64,000 bases of DNA, from the NCBI RefSeq assembly GCF_037975245.1, contig NC_092576.1, positions 26,301,611-26,365,610 on the forward strand, written 5' to 3'. A program made the translations under genes and the position numbers. This DNA comes from Apostichopus japonicus (lineage: Eukaryota > Echinodermata > Holothuroidea > Aspidochirotida > Stichopodidae). The notes below the pieces were generated by a model, which was given only the letters and a program-made list of their open reading frames with translations, was not told where the DNA came from and did not search any database. Of this stretch, positions 9,540-21,790 are shown piece by piece; within the stretch, counting starts at the first letter, position 1, and every line of letters begins with the position of its first letter.

Positions 9540-10238
9540 TATCTGAAAGAAAAGGAAACCTTGGAAGGACAAGCAAAGTTGACGCCAGTAGTCCTTTTTT
9601 TGGGAATGACATATATGATACAGATGACACTCTGAATTTTACATTTCTCATGTTGTGTCAGATGACCAAACGAAATTGAATCTGGGAACGCATATGATTG
9701 AAGGATTTAGTCTTTCTACTAAAAAGAAAATGAGTCCGATTAAAAAACAAAGACTTAAACAGAAAGAAACTGTACATGGTATGGAAAACCAATAGAAGAA
9801 ACGTTAAAGATGCTGTGTATAATGATAGCAAACCATCTTATGAGTTTGAAACAGGAATTGAAACTGAAGGAAACAGAAATAACAACAGCAGAAATGGAAG
9901 CACCCAAGCAGCAGGTTATCAATTATCCCCGGAAGAAAGGTTTTGTTTATGCAGGAGGAGTTAATGATCCCAAGTTACCTTACGTACAGTGAGACACTTG
10001 TTATGAGTGGTATCATTATCAGTGTGTGGGCTTCAAAGAACGTATAAATTCATTGAAATTGCCGTTTGTTTGTCCAGTAAGTAGGCGAAAAGCTCATAAA
10101 AGAGATAAGATAAACCACGTTAAATCAACGCAGTCAACGAAAAGGTATCGGCAAAACAAAAGCCTTGGGAACACGGATAGAACTGAAGGTATTGAAAGTG
10201 GTGGTGATGACGATGGTGACAGCAAAGAGATTTATTGT
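9540..10238 (+). pseudogene. Decayed PHD-finger-coding segment of an unassigned element
   Basis: Reading across one frameshift (about 9945) and one stop (about 9990) gives a PHD-like zinc finger: FCLC, then GGVNDPKLPYVQ, a stop where the third-pair Cys is expected, DTCYEWYHYQCVGF, and FVCPVS where a Cys is expected. A basic stretch (RRKAHKRDK) and an acidic tail (GGDDDGDSKE) follow. The tail is cut at 10238 by a family C insertion and an acidic tract resumes at about 11900. PHD fingers usually bind histone H3 tails and are found in some transposable-element proteins. I do not recognise the family. Confidence 0.5.
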
Positions 10239-11899
10239 GCTTTTTACGTGCAAAGAAAACGGACACGGAGCAAAGGTCAACAAAACACATAACAACCCGT
10301 CTGATTAACAACCACCAAAAACCCAACTGAAAACCCACAAACAGAAATCTCTCACCAACCCACAAATGTATACAACGCAGCGACGCGAAAAGGACACGGG
10401 ACCCGAAGGCCAACAGAACCAAAACAAGAAAGCTCTACAAACCAGCCCAGACAAGCCAACTCCAAACCAAAAACAGAACCCCCCAACCCATATTATGTAA
10501 CGACCACACAACCCCCCCCCCCCATAACTAACAACTAACCCACTCCAAACTTCATCCGGGGTACGCATTACCTCCGACGTTTTCCCAATATGGGTCTTTG
10601 CAGGCCCCTAGCAGTGTTCCCCCTTTCTTACGAGCGATCGAGTGGACCTCCCTGTCAGGAACAGGAGGTCCACTAGCGACCATCGTGTCCGGTATAGCGG
10701 AAACGACTGCGGGCAGGTTGGAAGGGCAACTCGAGTCAATGAGATCAGTTGCCCGTTTCGTCTCATCAAACCAATCGGAGGACTCCTTAGCCACAACTAC
10801 CAAGGCTGTAGTGCAGTCCTCCATTCACGAGTCAGAATCTGGGCCACCTAATGTGTCTTGGGCCAGTTGACTCGGGGCCCGACTGATATCACCGATGGCG
10901 GGCGTAGCTACCGGTGAACAAGCGGCTTCCTGCTCCGCATGCCACTCCGCTAGTACCATCTCCACCGTTTTATCCAGCTCCGCCTCGGTGGGCAGTCTCG
11001 GCAGACGAGGTGGGACACGAAAGGGGGGACAAATCCTCCACCGGGGCGATAGTGTCGGACACTGGGGCGATGACAGGAACATCAGGTGGTACGGTGTCAT
11101 AGGCCGGGACGGGGACCGCTACAACCACGCCCGTAGCCACTCTCGCGGCGTATGAGCGGTCTGGGCATAAACGGGCGAGATGGCCCTTTTTCCCACAAAC
11201 GATATCCCCTTTACACTCGGCCAGGGTATGCCCAATCTGTAAACAGCGGCTACAAGTGCGAGGCTGGCCAGGGTATGCACAAGGTAGAGGGAATATCGGA
11301 CTTGAGTTCGACTGTGACTCGTCTAGTCCCGGTCTTGACACCCTTACATTCAAGGAATTGCGGCTCCTCGTAGCCGGTCACTTTCCCAAAACGCCCCAGT
11401 GTCCGCACAACAACCTGTTCAGACACGTCCAGAGGGAGGTGGAGGACTGTCACCCACACCGAACTGTCATACGGTGTGACATTCAGTCGCTCAACTCACT
11501 CAAACACATGGACGCCTCGGACGCGGGCAGCCTCCAAGGTGAACCGTACATCAAAACAATTCATACCCCGGAGAGGTTTACGCTGAAGCGCGTCAACCTC
11601 TCCAGGGACCTTTAAACCAACAAAACGCAAAACTGAAAAAAAATTGTCCGGGGACGACCTTAGCCTCCCCCGAAAAACTCAACAATACGATTTTGCTGTC
11701 ACGGCGAACCGCCATGACAGCTAGGGGTGTGGCAAGCCACGCACCTACGAAAATCAAAAACCACGAAAGAAAGCCAAACCTACACTAAACAAACTACAAA
11801 CTATTGAAAGGCCAACGTAAAAAACACAAAGTGTGTGGTCAACGAAAAGTGGAGAGCAGCCGAAAAACACGTCCGCACTCCACGAAAACCACGACTAGC
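10239..11899 (-). mobile_element. Family C, copy 1: gag-only LINE derivative
   Basis: A 1.66-kb minus-strand element. The 3' end at 10239 reads (sense) TTTGCACGTAAAAAGC. The 5' end near 11899 carries the shared leader word GGAGTGCGGACGTG. Between them lie an ORF1 remnant, a few bases of former ORF2 and a B-type 3' UTR with a 12-base C run on the plus strand (10512-10523). No endonuclease or reverse-transcriptase sequence is present. Compared with the copy at 33.7 kb it lacks about 30 bases around the junction (GCG joined directly to GTACCCCGG at about 10560-10567). I could not find a target-site duplication. Confidence 0.75.
10552..11715 (-). pseudogene. Family C copy 1 ORF1 (gag-like) remnant
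   Basis: Starts MAVRRDSKIVLLSF at 11715, continues in several frames through an RRM-like part (MWVTVLHLPLDVSEQVVV, TLGRFGKVTGYEE) and zinc knuckles (CSRCLQIGHTLAEC, then a damaged knuckle in which IVCGKKGHLARLC has lost residues between the first two Cys). It ends in an acidic/Pro-rich tail beginning MEDCTTALVVVAKESSDWF. At least four frameshifts break it. The order of parts matches family A ORF1, with a longer C-terminal tail. Confidence 0.75.
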
Positions 11900-12199
11900 A
11901 TCGATGTGAACAATGATAATGACGACAATGTGGACGGTGACGACCCTCATGATGATGATGACCCTCATGACGAGGAGGAGGACGACGACGAGGAGGAGGA
12001 CCACCACCACCACCATCACCACGTTGTTGATGTTGACAATTATTACAACAGTGGTAACGAGAGTGACGATGTTGGTTGCAAAAACGACGACGAGAATGAA
12101 GGTAGTAACAGTGATAGTAGAGACGAGGGTGAAATAAAATGCCACAGAACTTCTGACGGGGATAACGAAGGTCATGTAGATGAATGGTGTCATGATATT
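11900..12199 (+). pseudogene. Acidic, Asp/Asn/Glu/His-rich coding-like tract
   Basis: An open frame of low complexity: runs of Asp, Glu and Asn (VNNDNDDNVDGDDPHD), seven His in a row, then a less biased D/N/S-rich part. The DNA is a GAT/GAC/GAG repeat, so the frame may reflect repeat expansion. It lies downstream of the family C insertion and in line with the acidic tail that ends at 10238, so it may be the continuation of the PHD-finger gene; no flanking duplication proves this. A similar D/N-rich tract occurs at 17.56-18.05 kb. Confidence 0.4.
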
Positions 12200-12324
12200 A
12201 GTGTAGATCAGTGCCTCATTGTCATCAACTGGATAGGCTGCGCGTACGGTGAATGGATAGCGAGCCGTCAAGTCACCGGAAGTTATTCAGCGGCCATGTT
12301 GGGATATTCAAAACATCACCGCGC
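12200..12324 (-). repeat. Terminal-repeat-like end, partner of 17453
   Basis: Read on the minus strand it begins GCGCGGTGATGTTTTGAATA and contains ATCCCAACATGGCCGCTGA, ACTTCCGG and GCCTATCCAGTTG. The plus strand at 17453-17555 has the same words in the same order. It looks like the right end of a DNA transposon whose body lies to the left. The 14-base word GTGTAGATCAGTGC is present in both ends but in opposite relative orientation. Confidence 0.6.
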
Positions 12325-12919
12325 ATATGTATGACAACCACACGTCCGTACAAATCTGAGAAGGGCACTGACATAACGACTGCAGCAGCCAGCGGTGGTG
12401 GGTAAAATTGCTCCAAAATTACTTTGGAAGTAAGTACATTATGAAATGCTCCCCCTGACTGTATCATATCATCAGCAGCGCAAAATAGGCTTAAAACGTC
12501 AGGAGTACTATACTGATCATGCTGACCTGATTAATCATGTATGTAAACGTTCGCCATGTTCAATGTTAGTAACAGTAGCATGGAGGTAGCTCCATGCTGT
12601 TAGCAGATAATTCATGTTGTTAATACTATATAATATTATACTATAACTGTAATAGGCCAAACGTTAATCACTTTTCACATGCCTAACCCTGCTAATTTCT
12701 TAATAAGTGGTCACTGATGATCATACAGTCAGGGAGGGGGAAACATTTCATGCTTGAGACTGTACGTACCATCATCTGACCACCATGAGTGATGTCCGAT
12801 GAGTGACACTCGATGTCCAACATGTACATTCCACTAGCTGGAGCTGGCATTGCAATTATACCTGTGTATTTGGTCTCTTTTTACACTACAGCTAATTGGT
12901 GAACCCAATACTTGCTACA

Positions 12920-15763
12920 ATGTCAGGCTGTTCAGCCTACGGCTGCACAAACAGGGCAAACCGCTTCCATTATGACAGAGGGATAACATTCCATTTAGGA
13001 TTGGATTCTATTTGAAGACCCAAAAATAAAAACTATTCTTACTCTTAGTTACTTACTCTAACGCTTAGTGCTCGAGCGTGGAAGTAATGCTGCTTTTTAT
13101 AAATGGTTTACAATTTTCCAGTCTTAGCCTTCATAGTTTGCTTGCCCGCGTGCAAAACTTTGGACCAATTTTGTGACAGTAATGTAGTCGCGATATTCTT
13201 GTCTTTATTGGGACCATTGCACTGGTAATTCTATTTTAGCACAGTATTCAGTTCGTTTATTTACCTTTCCATAGAGATTTCCACATTGCCAGTCAGAGAG
13301 GCTTAAAAAATGGACTGTCAATATGAGAAGAGAGAATTGGAAACCATGAAAGACTTCGCTTGTTTGCTCAGAGCACTTTTGGATAAGTATTTCGATAGAT
13401 CTGGGCATTGCTCTTCAAAATACTAAAAACTTGCACCGGTGGAACCGCTTGTTCACCGGTGAAGGACAACTTAACAATCCGAGAATCACGGCGCGATGCC
13501 ATGATACCGAAGGTGGCTAGGCCACAGGGGAGTAACAAAAAACAAACAAACTAAAGACAGGATAGTGAAACTACAAACGATATACGAACTGAGGAAACCA
13601 CACGAACACAACCTATCACACCCGCCTGGCGGGATGTATAGCACAGCACAGTACAATAGCAGCTGTAATAGATGAACAGCGAGAGCGAAAAACACGTCCG
13701 CACCCCACGAAAGCCAACTGCCAAGTCGTCACCATATTGTTGAACTTGAGTTTCAACGCATTCTGTTTTTGTTATTCCCTTTTCCACTTGTTCATGTTTT
13801 CAGGTCTGCCTTGTGCCACAAGAAGATGACAGTGTTTGATTCCTGAATTAATGGTACATGCATGATTTTGTATTTTTCTATGTTGATTGTTTCTGTTAAA
13901 GTTTAAATTTTTACCTACCATACGTTCAAAATTGATGTCACAAGATTATTCATTCATTGAATTCATGAAATATAATTGTAATGAAGTTCTGTAAAGCAAC
14001 AAAAGTCTTGTTATAGAATTTTGTTAATGGTTTTTGGAGTATGATTGACATGAACATGTATGTGTCACACTCCCTGGCTCTGGAATAAAGCACAGCTTAT
14101 GCAATGTGCATCTTTATTCTGCGGTGTGTATGACAGCATGGGTGTATATAAACAAAGTTGCATAATAATGAAGTGAATTTTGAAGTATTTATTTCAAGGT
14201 TAAATGTGTTTCTATTCAGAAATCTACAAGCCGTAAACCACCCTCAAGAAAAGGAACTTCAGACGTGAGTCTTCAGACAGTACCTCAGCAGCTCCATGTC
14301 GGTGTTTGTAATCACAGTTATGCTGTGTTAGAGTCTCCCAGGAAACTAAGTTAGACCAAGCAGTAGATGAACTTGTAACATGTAAGAAAAAGTTGAAGGT
14401 TGAGCAACAAAAACACGACGTCTGTAAGCAAGGTTTTCAAACTTGAGCACAGTGATAGATTCTTTGCATAATCAAAACCTTATATCAACCAACTGTGCTG
14501 AGATGCTGGAGTCAACCTTTAGTGGAGTTCCTAAGGCAGTCTTTTCAAAGAATTATTGAACAATCAAATACTAAACAGAGTAATACATACCCAGAAGACC
14601 TCCGTTCATTTGCCATGACTCTGCAGTTCTACTCAGCAAAAGCTTACGAGTATGTGAGAGAAACATTTGACCTGGCCTTACCCCATCCTCGTACAATTAG
14701 AACATGGTATTGTACTGTAGAAGGGAACCTGGGTTCACAAAGCAAGCATTTGATGCTCTCTATGCTAAAGTCAATGACAACTTGGCACAGGGAAGGGAAC
14801 AGCAGAAATCCTTTGGGCAAAGGTGCAAAAGCTCCAATAAGAAATGGAAATGCAGATAAATTGCTTGAGATCTTGGGAAATGCTGAACGTTTCATCCTTG
14901 GTCTTACTGATACAACCGGTAAAGCAATGCATCTTACCCCAAGGAAGACTGGCTTTATAGGTTTGCTGCAAGCATTAAAAGTATCTCAGAACTGTTTGTA
15001 GATCTTCTTGCAGGTCCTCATGTTCCAATGAAATACCTTTTAACCTATAAATTTAGTGAAGATCACACAGAGCTTTTTTGTAGTCCAGTGAAAACCCAAG
15101 GTGGGTTCAATAATAACCCAACAGCAGGCCAATTTTGTGCGGCATACAAGCGGCTGTTAACAAGGCACAGTGTCAAGAATGTCACAGGAAATTGCAACCA
15201 TCAGCAATAAGCATAGCACGTATATATGATCTTGTGCTTAGAACTCAGCCATTGCATGATGATCATGATCATGCAGATGTACCAAATTTCCAAGCCACAT
15301 CTGGGTACAAAGAAGCTGCAATCAATTACATTGCTGGATTTGTTGTCAAAATGATAAAGCGTCGATTGAACTGCCTCTTGTGCACAGAGGCACTGACTAA
15401 TCAAAGTGGCAAGATTCATAAGTTTTTGGCACTAAAAGACCGTGTCGTTTGTGTGTGCATAGAAACAGAAAAAAAGGTTTCCAAAAATTTCTGATAGAAA
15501 ACTTTCACGAGGTCTTGGTGTCTCAGAAGCAATAGCATCATTTGTTCTCAATAACTGTTCACACCGTAATCTTTTTCCTGAGTTACGTAATCACCAATTT
15601 CACACCACAGTAGATGATAATCATGTACACTCTCTCGTAAAGCTTGTATTATCATGCTACTCTAAAATCAAGCTGTTCCATTTAGGAAAGCAGATGACAG
15701 CCTTTGTTGCAGGACCCAAAATGCGGAAGCGAATGTCAAAACTTATTTTGTTTAACCATCAGT
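12920..15763 (+). pseudogene. P-element / THAP9-like transposase, decayed
   Basis: The first exon (ATG at 12920) encodes MSGCSAYGCTNRANRFHYDR, the start of a THAP zinc finger (C..YGC), and stops at a TGA near 13012. After a splice acceptor at 14218-14219 the frame gives a coiled coil (LDQAVDELVTCKKKLK with local frameshifts), TNCAEMLE, and YPEDLRSFAMTLQFYSAKAY followed by LPHPRTIRTWY. Further on are KYLLTYKFSEDHTELF, GGFNNNPTAGQFCAAYKRLL and YIAGFVVKMIKRRLNC. These are hallmark segments of P-type transposases such as THAP9, which cut and paste DNA in the nucleus. Frameshifts lie near 14540, 15000 and 15480, and a family A fragment sits at 13408-13719. The end at about 15763 follows RKRMSKLILFNHQ. 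It is not functional as read. Confidence 0.85.
13408..13719 (-). mobile_element. Family A fragment containing only the 5' end
   Basis: Matches 6892-7194 over its whole length with about 10% differences and small indels. It covers the 5' leader and the first 25-30 codons of ORF1 (MASRRDSRIV at 13506 going down). The ORF1 remainder, ORF2 and 3' UTR are absent. LINE copies are usually 5'-truncated, so a copy with only its 5' end is unusual. It lies between the THAP exon and the rest of the P-type pseudogene. Confidence 0.85.
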
Positions 15764-17452
15764 AAACTACAGAAACATAATTGACAGACCACATTTTCCA
15801 ATATAAATATCTCGGTGTTCAACATATACTGAGATAAGCTGTTAAAATATCTCCGTGTTCTGCATCTTGACATTTCTTGTTTCAACAATATGGTATGATG
15901 TAAACTTATCATGGTAACAGTCACAAACCTATCTTCAGGCATGGGACTTCATCTTCGAGAGGGCAAAGCCGTTTTCAATTTGCAAAGGGCACTTCCATAG
16001 CAAAATGTCAAAATCAATGGGATATTTTGAAGGGGCACCAAGGCCAGGGCAACAGAGGCCGTGGCGTCCGTGAAATTCCAGGCCTGTATCTTGGTAACAT
16101 GGAAACATGCAGATTTTGTTAAGCTTCCGTAGTGAACTAGTGTTTCATGAGAACACAAATCTGCTTAAATTTAATTGTTATTCAAAGCAAATTGTTTAGA
16201 TGTTGTTAAAATGACATGGATTGACCGTTAGAGTTCTCTGGGTGGCCCTGTTAAATGTTGATTTTCAATCAGGGTTATACAAAAAAATTAACCCATGCTT
16301 TCTTAACAGAATTTGTGGTGTACAAATCTATATCACGTTCATATTGCACAAAAATCCAGTAACATTCAAACACAGTACTAAAGCTGTACAGTGTGCCCTG
16401 TAAATATTTGGCCCGTGGATAACACGTCAATTAAGTATTAAATGTTATAGGGCCATAAAATGTATCTTTGATATTTCTGAAAAATTAATATTTTTAAAAG
16501 ACTTCGCAAGCTTTTATTTCATTTTTAAACCAGTAGAAAATGTATTTTTCCGTTGCTGAAATTTCTCTGCTGTATATTACTATATGTATGTACTAGGGCA
16601 TTACTTACATGTGTGTCACTGTGGGAACCAACCTGTAAAAAGCTGAGGAATATAAAGAATTGAACTGAAATTGTGGAGAACTGCTGAATAAATTGCGTTG
16701 CCGCAAAGATATAACTGTGCATATCAACTATAAAGAGTTGTCTGTCTGCATTTACTTCCAAAAAAATCATAATAATACATGTACAAAAATAATGACCCGT
16801 AGATGATTGTCTTAATTCCATATCCCCAAACTGGACACTAAGGTTTTCTGAAAGGAATTCCACTTCTGGACACTGCCTTAAGACCCCGGCCTCATGCACA
16901 AACCCTATTCGACAAGGTTTTCCTGAGAACACATGGAATTTTGCCTCCCAATTTTTGAATCTATCATGGAACTTGCATTTTTACTTTCTAGATGGAAATA
17001 AACTCAATTTTTGTTACCCCACGAGCCACCTGAAAATTTAATATTTGCCCTTGCCAATACTAGGTACCGGTACATATAGTTTGTGTATGGATGGTGTAGC
17101 CTCGTCCAGTTATGAAATTCTTGCCCCCAATTTGAAGTGAATTTAGAAGAAATGCTTAACATTTTTCTTGAAATTAAATGGCCCTAACCATTGAGGAATA
17201 GATGCCCCTCAGGTTCCTAGTCCGACGTATCCCATAGACTTTATATTGAATTGCACTTGCAATTCCATATCTTTTCCTGCACGGAAAATAGGCATATTTA
17301 ACATTTTAGTCTGGCATAACATATATTTCTCAGGGTTGAAATGTTCAATGATCAATAAGGATTGTTTCTGCGACATTCACTTCCCTTCCTTGGCCTCTCT
17401 TCGCATCACCTTCTCGGCCACCGACAGACATAGCAACGTATGCACTGTATGT
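15764..17452. other. Intergenic stretch, no gene recognised
   Basis: AT-rich sequence. Short open frames are present on both strands but none shows a domain, codon pattern or splice-consistent continuation that I can support. The right limit is the transposon-like end at 17453. Confidence 0.5.
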
Positions 17453-17555
17453 GCGCGGTGATATTTTGAATATCCCAACATGGCCGCTGAGCCACTTCCG
17501 GCTGCTTCACACACGGAGCCGCGCGGCCTATCCAGTTGGTGTAGATCAGTGCAAT
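17453..17555 (+). repeat. Terminal-repeat-like left end of transposon
   Basis: Begins GCGCGGTGATATTTTGAATA and runs through CCCAACATGGCCGCTGA, CACTTCCGG, GCGCGGCCTATCCAGTTG and GTGTAGATCAGTGC. It is the inverted counterpart of the end at 12200-12324. The coding part of the element extends to the right. No second end was found downstream. Confidence 0.6.
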
Positions 17556-20150
17556 GAGGTCGACGATTGCGGTGACAATGAAAATGTTTCTTTCCAAGAT
17601 GATGTAGATAGTGAAAACGACGACAAAAGAGTGATAATAGCGAATGTGACGACAAATCATGCGATGATGACAATTTATACAATAATAGCCAAGGTAAAGA
17701 TGGTAGTAATGAAAAAAATGACTTTCTAGATGGTATCATGGAAGACAAAGACTGCACTAATGACAAGAGTGACTGTTATGAAGCGGGCAACGTCATTGGT
17801 CACGATGATTGTGATTATCATAGTGATGTTATTGACCATAGTAACCACGAAAAGAATAACTTTAATGATGAAAGCGGTAATGTAATTAACCACTTTGAAG
17901 ATGTCAGTGACGGCAACGACGATGAAGGTGACAAAGAAGATGGTGTCGACGAAAATCATGGTGATGTCGGGGATAGTACTGATGGTAACGATGGGAAAGC
18001 TAACAGTGACGACGAAAGAAAGGTCAGAAAGAAAAACCGTTCTTTTGATATTCAGCTAAGAAGAGAAGAATGGGATTCCATTTCACCTACTCATGAAGCC
18101 CATAAATTATCACATGGTTGAAAGTGAATTCACCGCCAAGAACAAAACCTGTGTGTTGATTTCAAAACACAACATGTAAAGAAAGAAAGAAAGAAACGGG
18201 ACACCCGATATCCAAAGAGACGCAAAATCGCCAGCAAGCTAGAGATGGAAGGAACCGCAAATTGGAACTTTAAGAAAATGTTTCGTTCTCATCCAGCATC
18301 TCGAAGAGCAGGGAACATAAGTGAAATCCTTGCAGGTGCTTTCCAAAATCCTTTCTGAATCCACACAAAATCTGAATTTGTCTCCAAACATTTTTCAAGA
18401 GGTTAAAACTGCTCCATGAAATATATCAAGAACTGGACAAAGACAAGCAAATACCAGGATTCACTCAGTACTTTTCCTGCAATCCTTTCAAAGCAATTCT
18501 CTACACAGACAAACAACTGAAGTTATACCTTGCATCTGAAGAGAAGACTTTGTACTTTGACGCCACTGGATCACTGGTTCAGAAAATTCCCCAGAGTAAG
18601 AAACCCGTGTTTTATTACGCATTAGTAGTGAAAAGCCCACTTCCGGGTAAAGGAGCTGTACCAGTAGCAGAAATGCTTACCAATGATCATCATACATCAG
18701 AAATACGTCATTTTCACTCGAGAATTGTTGCCGTGTCTTTGGGTCGCCAAAAGAGACCAAGAAAGTGAAAAAAGCAAGGGCAAAGTTGCAACATCACATA
18801 AAGAGAGTAAACATTGCCAAAACGACTGAAGAAATTGTCCAGACATCAGATGTACAAACTCGAACCGTAGAAGACACTACATCAATACGAGAGTCGTCAC
18901 CATTCTTTCAGTATTTCAACCAAATATGGCAAAGGCTTAGAAAAGCCGGCTCTAAAGGAATTTCAAATCCTTTATTGAAACCTACAGTGATTGATGTCAT
19001 CATGAAAGGAGTAATGGCACCATTTCCACTTTGGAGTGGAATTATGCTTGGTGACTTTTCTCGGCACAACTCCAAAGGTATGCATCCAGAATCGTCTGAG
19101 TCCCATGCAACAAACAACATGGTAGAAAACCATTTTGAGAAGATAACAAAAGACACGTTGCCAAGAAGAGGAAGGAGGTTACGGCCCGGCCAGTTCATAG
19201 ATTGGAGTACGTTTCAATCATTGCCCATATGAATGAGATTGAAATATTTAGGCCATCATGTTTCCGTACCGGTAGGTCCCCGAGAAAAAGGTTAAAGTCT
19301 GACAGACAACAAGAGGAGAAATGGATTCGGAAAAGAAAGCAAAGAAAATCAAAGTACTTCAGCAAAGGTATTTCAGCTCAAAATGTCGAGCTGAGAGACC
19401 AAACGAGACCAATGAAAGTTCGCAGTGCCAAAACATCGTTGCCTATTGGAAGTAAACAACGCCATCGGGACACCGGTGAAGAAAACGAACCAAAAAATCG
19501 GAAACGGGCAAAGGAGGGTGTAAGCAGCCGGACAAAGAACCTACAAACTTCCAATGAAGCAGTTTGACCAAGATGGGGTGGCAATGCCACATTTGAAGGA
19601 GTCCGAGTTTTCTTGCAAAATACGTGTCCTATTGATACTACTGAGAGTGCAGATATTCATCAAATCTTGCAACAACAAGAAATGGAGTCACTATTATGCC
19701 AGTTTCTCACAAAGTTGAAAGACCTTGGCGGTAACGGAAAATGGACAAAGGCAAAAATCATGCGACTGAATAACTTCTGCGGCTTTACTATTACAACCAA
19801 AGACAGTCGCAAGGGACAGGTAAACGCGTATGGATCCGAATATGACAGAATCACTCAACATCTCCAGGATGTTGAGTCAAACAAGATGTATTGACATATC
19901 GTTAAGGTTAGGAAAATTCATAATATTCATAAAGTAATTTGTTGTTGTAAAAATAAGTTAACACTTTCACTTCTTTTTAAGCACGTTGAAGACCCATTAT
20001 AAGCCCCCTCCTGAACAGTATCTATCAAAACTAAATGAGGAAAGTTCTTTGCAGAAACAACTGTTAAAAAAATATTGTCATTTAGGTGTAAAACATGGCA
20101 TGACTGTTCTCGTGCATTTAAAGACGCTTCATGTGTATATTTCGTTACCC
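17556..20150 (+). pseudogene. Transposase-like gene of unassigned family, decayed
   Basis: An acidic N-terminus (MEDKDCTNDKSDCYE..., D/N/E-rich, ending VRKKNRSFDIQ) is followed across frameshifts by KLYLASEEKTLYFDATG, then PVFYYALVVKSPLPG and PVAEMLTNDHHTSEI. Later segments include FPLWSGIMLGDFSRH and NNMVENHFEKITKDTLPRRG with RLRPGQFID. A C-terminal part has a very basic linker (19.27-19.55 kb), GGNATFEGVRVFLQNTCPID and KKYCHLGVKHGMTVLVHLKT. The pattern 'YFDATG ... PVAEM.T..H ... N..VENHF' resembles uncharacterised multi-copy invertebrate proteins that look like DDE-type transposases. I cannot name the superfamily. Stops and frameshifts occur near 18120, 18355, 18768, 19230 and 19566. Confidence 0.55.
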
Positions 20151-21780
20151 TTTACACACTGGTCGAACTCAGATAAGTCCCTGGGAGAAATATTTTCACC
20201 AATTTCCACGATTCCACCCTTATCACCTTACATAACCTTTAACCTCTGCTTCCTGAATGACTTTGAACCTACTTTGACCAAAATCAGAATATATATACAT
20301 ATATGTATATGTATTTCTTTCGACGCCTAAAATCTGTGTGGGAGGGAGGGGGGTTGGGTAGGGCAACCTGTCTTGGCCAAAATGTGGGGGTTATACCCCC
20401 TGTTTCTCCGCCTATGAAACACTAATGCTCTTGATATTTTTCGGCTCAAATCATATTATCTTTGTAAAATGCGTTATAAATGTTTAATGGTTCTAAAATC
20501 ATGTTATTTTTTATATCCTAATTAAGTTTTGATAGATATTCCCCTATATAGCTCTCCAACACCTAATGCTGATGTGCAGACCATTGTCACCCACAAAAAG
20601 AATGCAAGTGGCAATGCGACACATTCGCCTAGCGGCTATCCAAAATGAATATGCAATGCAAAAATGAAATACTCCAACCAACTAATGATACAGAACAAGT
20701 TTTATAAATTCAACTTCTTAAGTGAATATGTATTTATTGAGGAGGAACTTTCTCCTTAAAATAAAAATAAAAAACATGGAAAATAAAGGTTACAACGTTC
20801 TGTAATATTGCTTAAGAACACATATGACTACTGAATACTTAGAGATAACGGATTGCTTTGGCGCAATCTTTACCAGAGGATGACATATGATAGATTTAGC
20901 TTAACTACTGAAAAGTTTAAGACTTTCCAAAGTTTTGATACCCCTGGATCTTTTCCAATTGCGAGAGAGCAAACTGGCACGTATAAATTTAGTCTTAATA
21001 TATATATAATTATGGGATATACTTTTCTCTACAAAAGAATGAGACTACCTCTTCTAGTCTGAAGAGTTTTCCCCCCTTTACATCATGAAATTCTGATTTA
21101 ACATTTATGTTACAAAAATTAGTTCTGAGTTGTCACTATGACGAATATTGCCTAAAGATGTTGACAATACTTGTTGACACGTGGTTGCTGATATCAGGTT
21201 GTGGTAGGTGTTATAGTCGGTGAAAAAACTATCCTCAAAAGCTTCCGGTCTTCGACTCAATGTGAGGAAAGTGGCACTGTATCAGAACAAAATACACAAT
21301 CAAATTCTCGGATAACACTTTGTCCAAATACACTATACTAAATATGTTGCATAAATTTATAATAAAAAAATTTGTAACAATAACCCATATATGAATCTTG
21401 AACAAAGTTAAGTTTGTTCCACATACAAAAAAAAAATTGGTTAAACTCAAACATATATACATTCCTACTCCAAAGCTATGGTGAGCACATCATAACTTTC
21501 CTTTATGCACACTAACCTCATGTTCACTACACTAAACATATAACCCCTCTCTGCCAAAATCGCTTGAATTAATTTGTAGTGCTATAAAAGTCACCATCAC
21601 TATTACAATCATAGCAAACATCCACTTTCTTAAGGAAAGTCAATTTAAGGCGTGACTTTTACTATCCAACATAATGAAAAATTACTACACAAAATTAAAC
21701 TGACTTTTGTGCACCTCCAATAGTATACAAACTTTAAAGTGGTTGCATCCCAAATATTACATATACAGAACAGATTAAAG
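20151..21780. other. Intergenic stretch, no gene recognised
   Basis: AT-rich and without an assignable frame. At 20338-20405 there is a G-rich then C-rich segment (GGAGGGAGGGGGGTTGGG ... GGGGGTTATACCCCCTG). It resembles decayed ends of cut-and-paste elements common in invertebrates, but no partner end was found. Confidence 0.45.
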
Positions 21781-21790
21781 AGGCGTGGTC

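Noticed and set aside
10026-10238. PHD region as a RAG2-like PHD finger
   Set aside because: The spacing and the DTCYEWYHYQC core fit an ordinary PHD finger; no kelch repeats or RAG1-like sequence are nearby.
11801-12271. Long minus-strand Val/Ile-rich open frame opposite the acidic tract
   Set aside because: It is the complement of a GAT/GAC/GAG-rich repeat; complements of Asp codons read as Val/Ile. No membrane-protein pattern beyond that bias.
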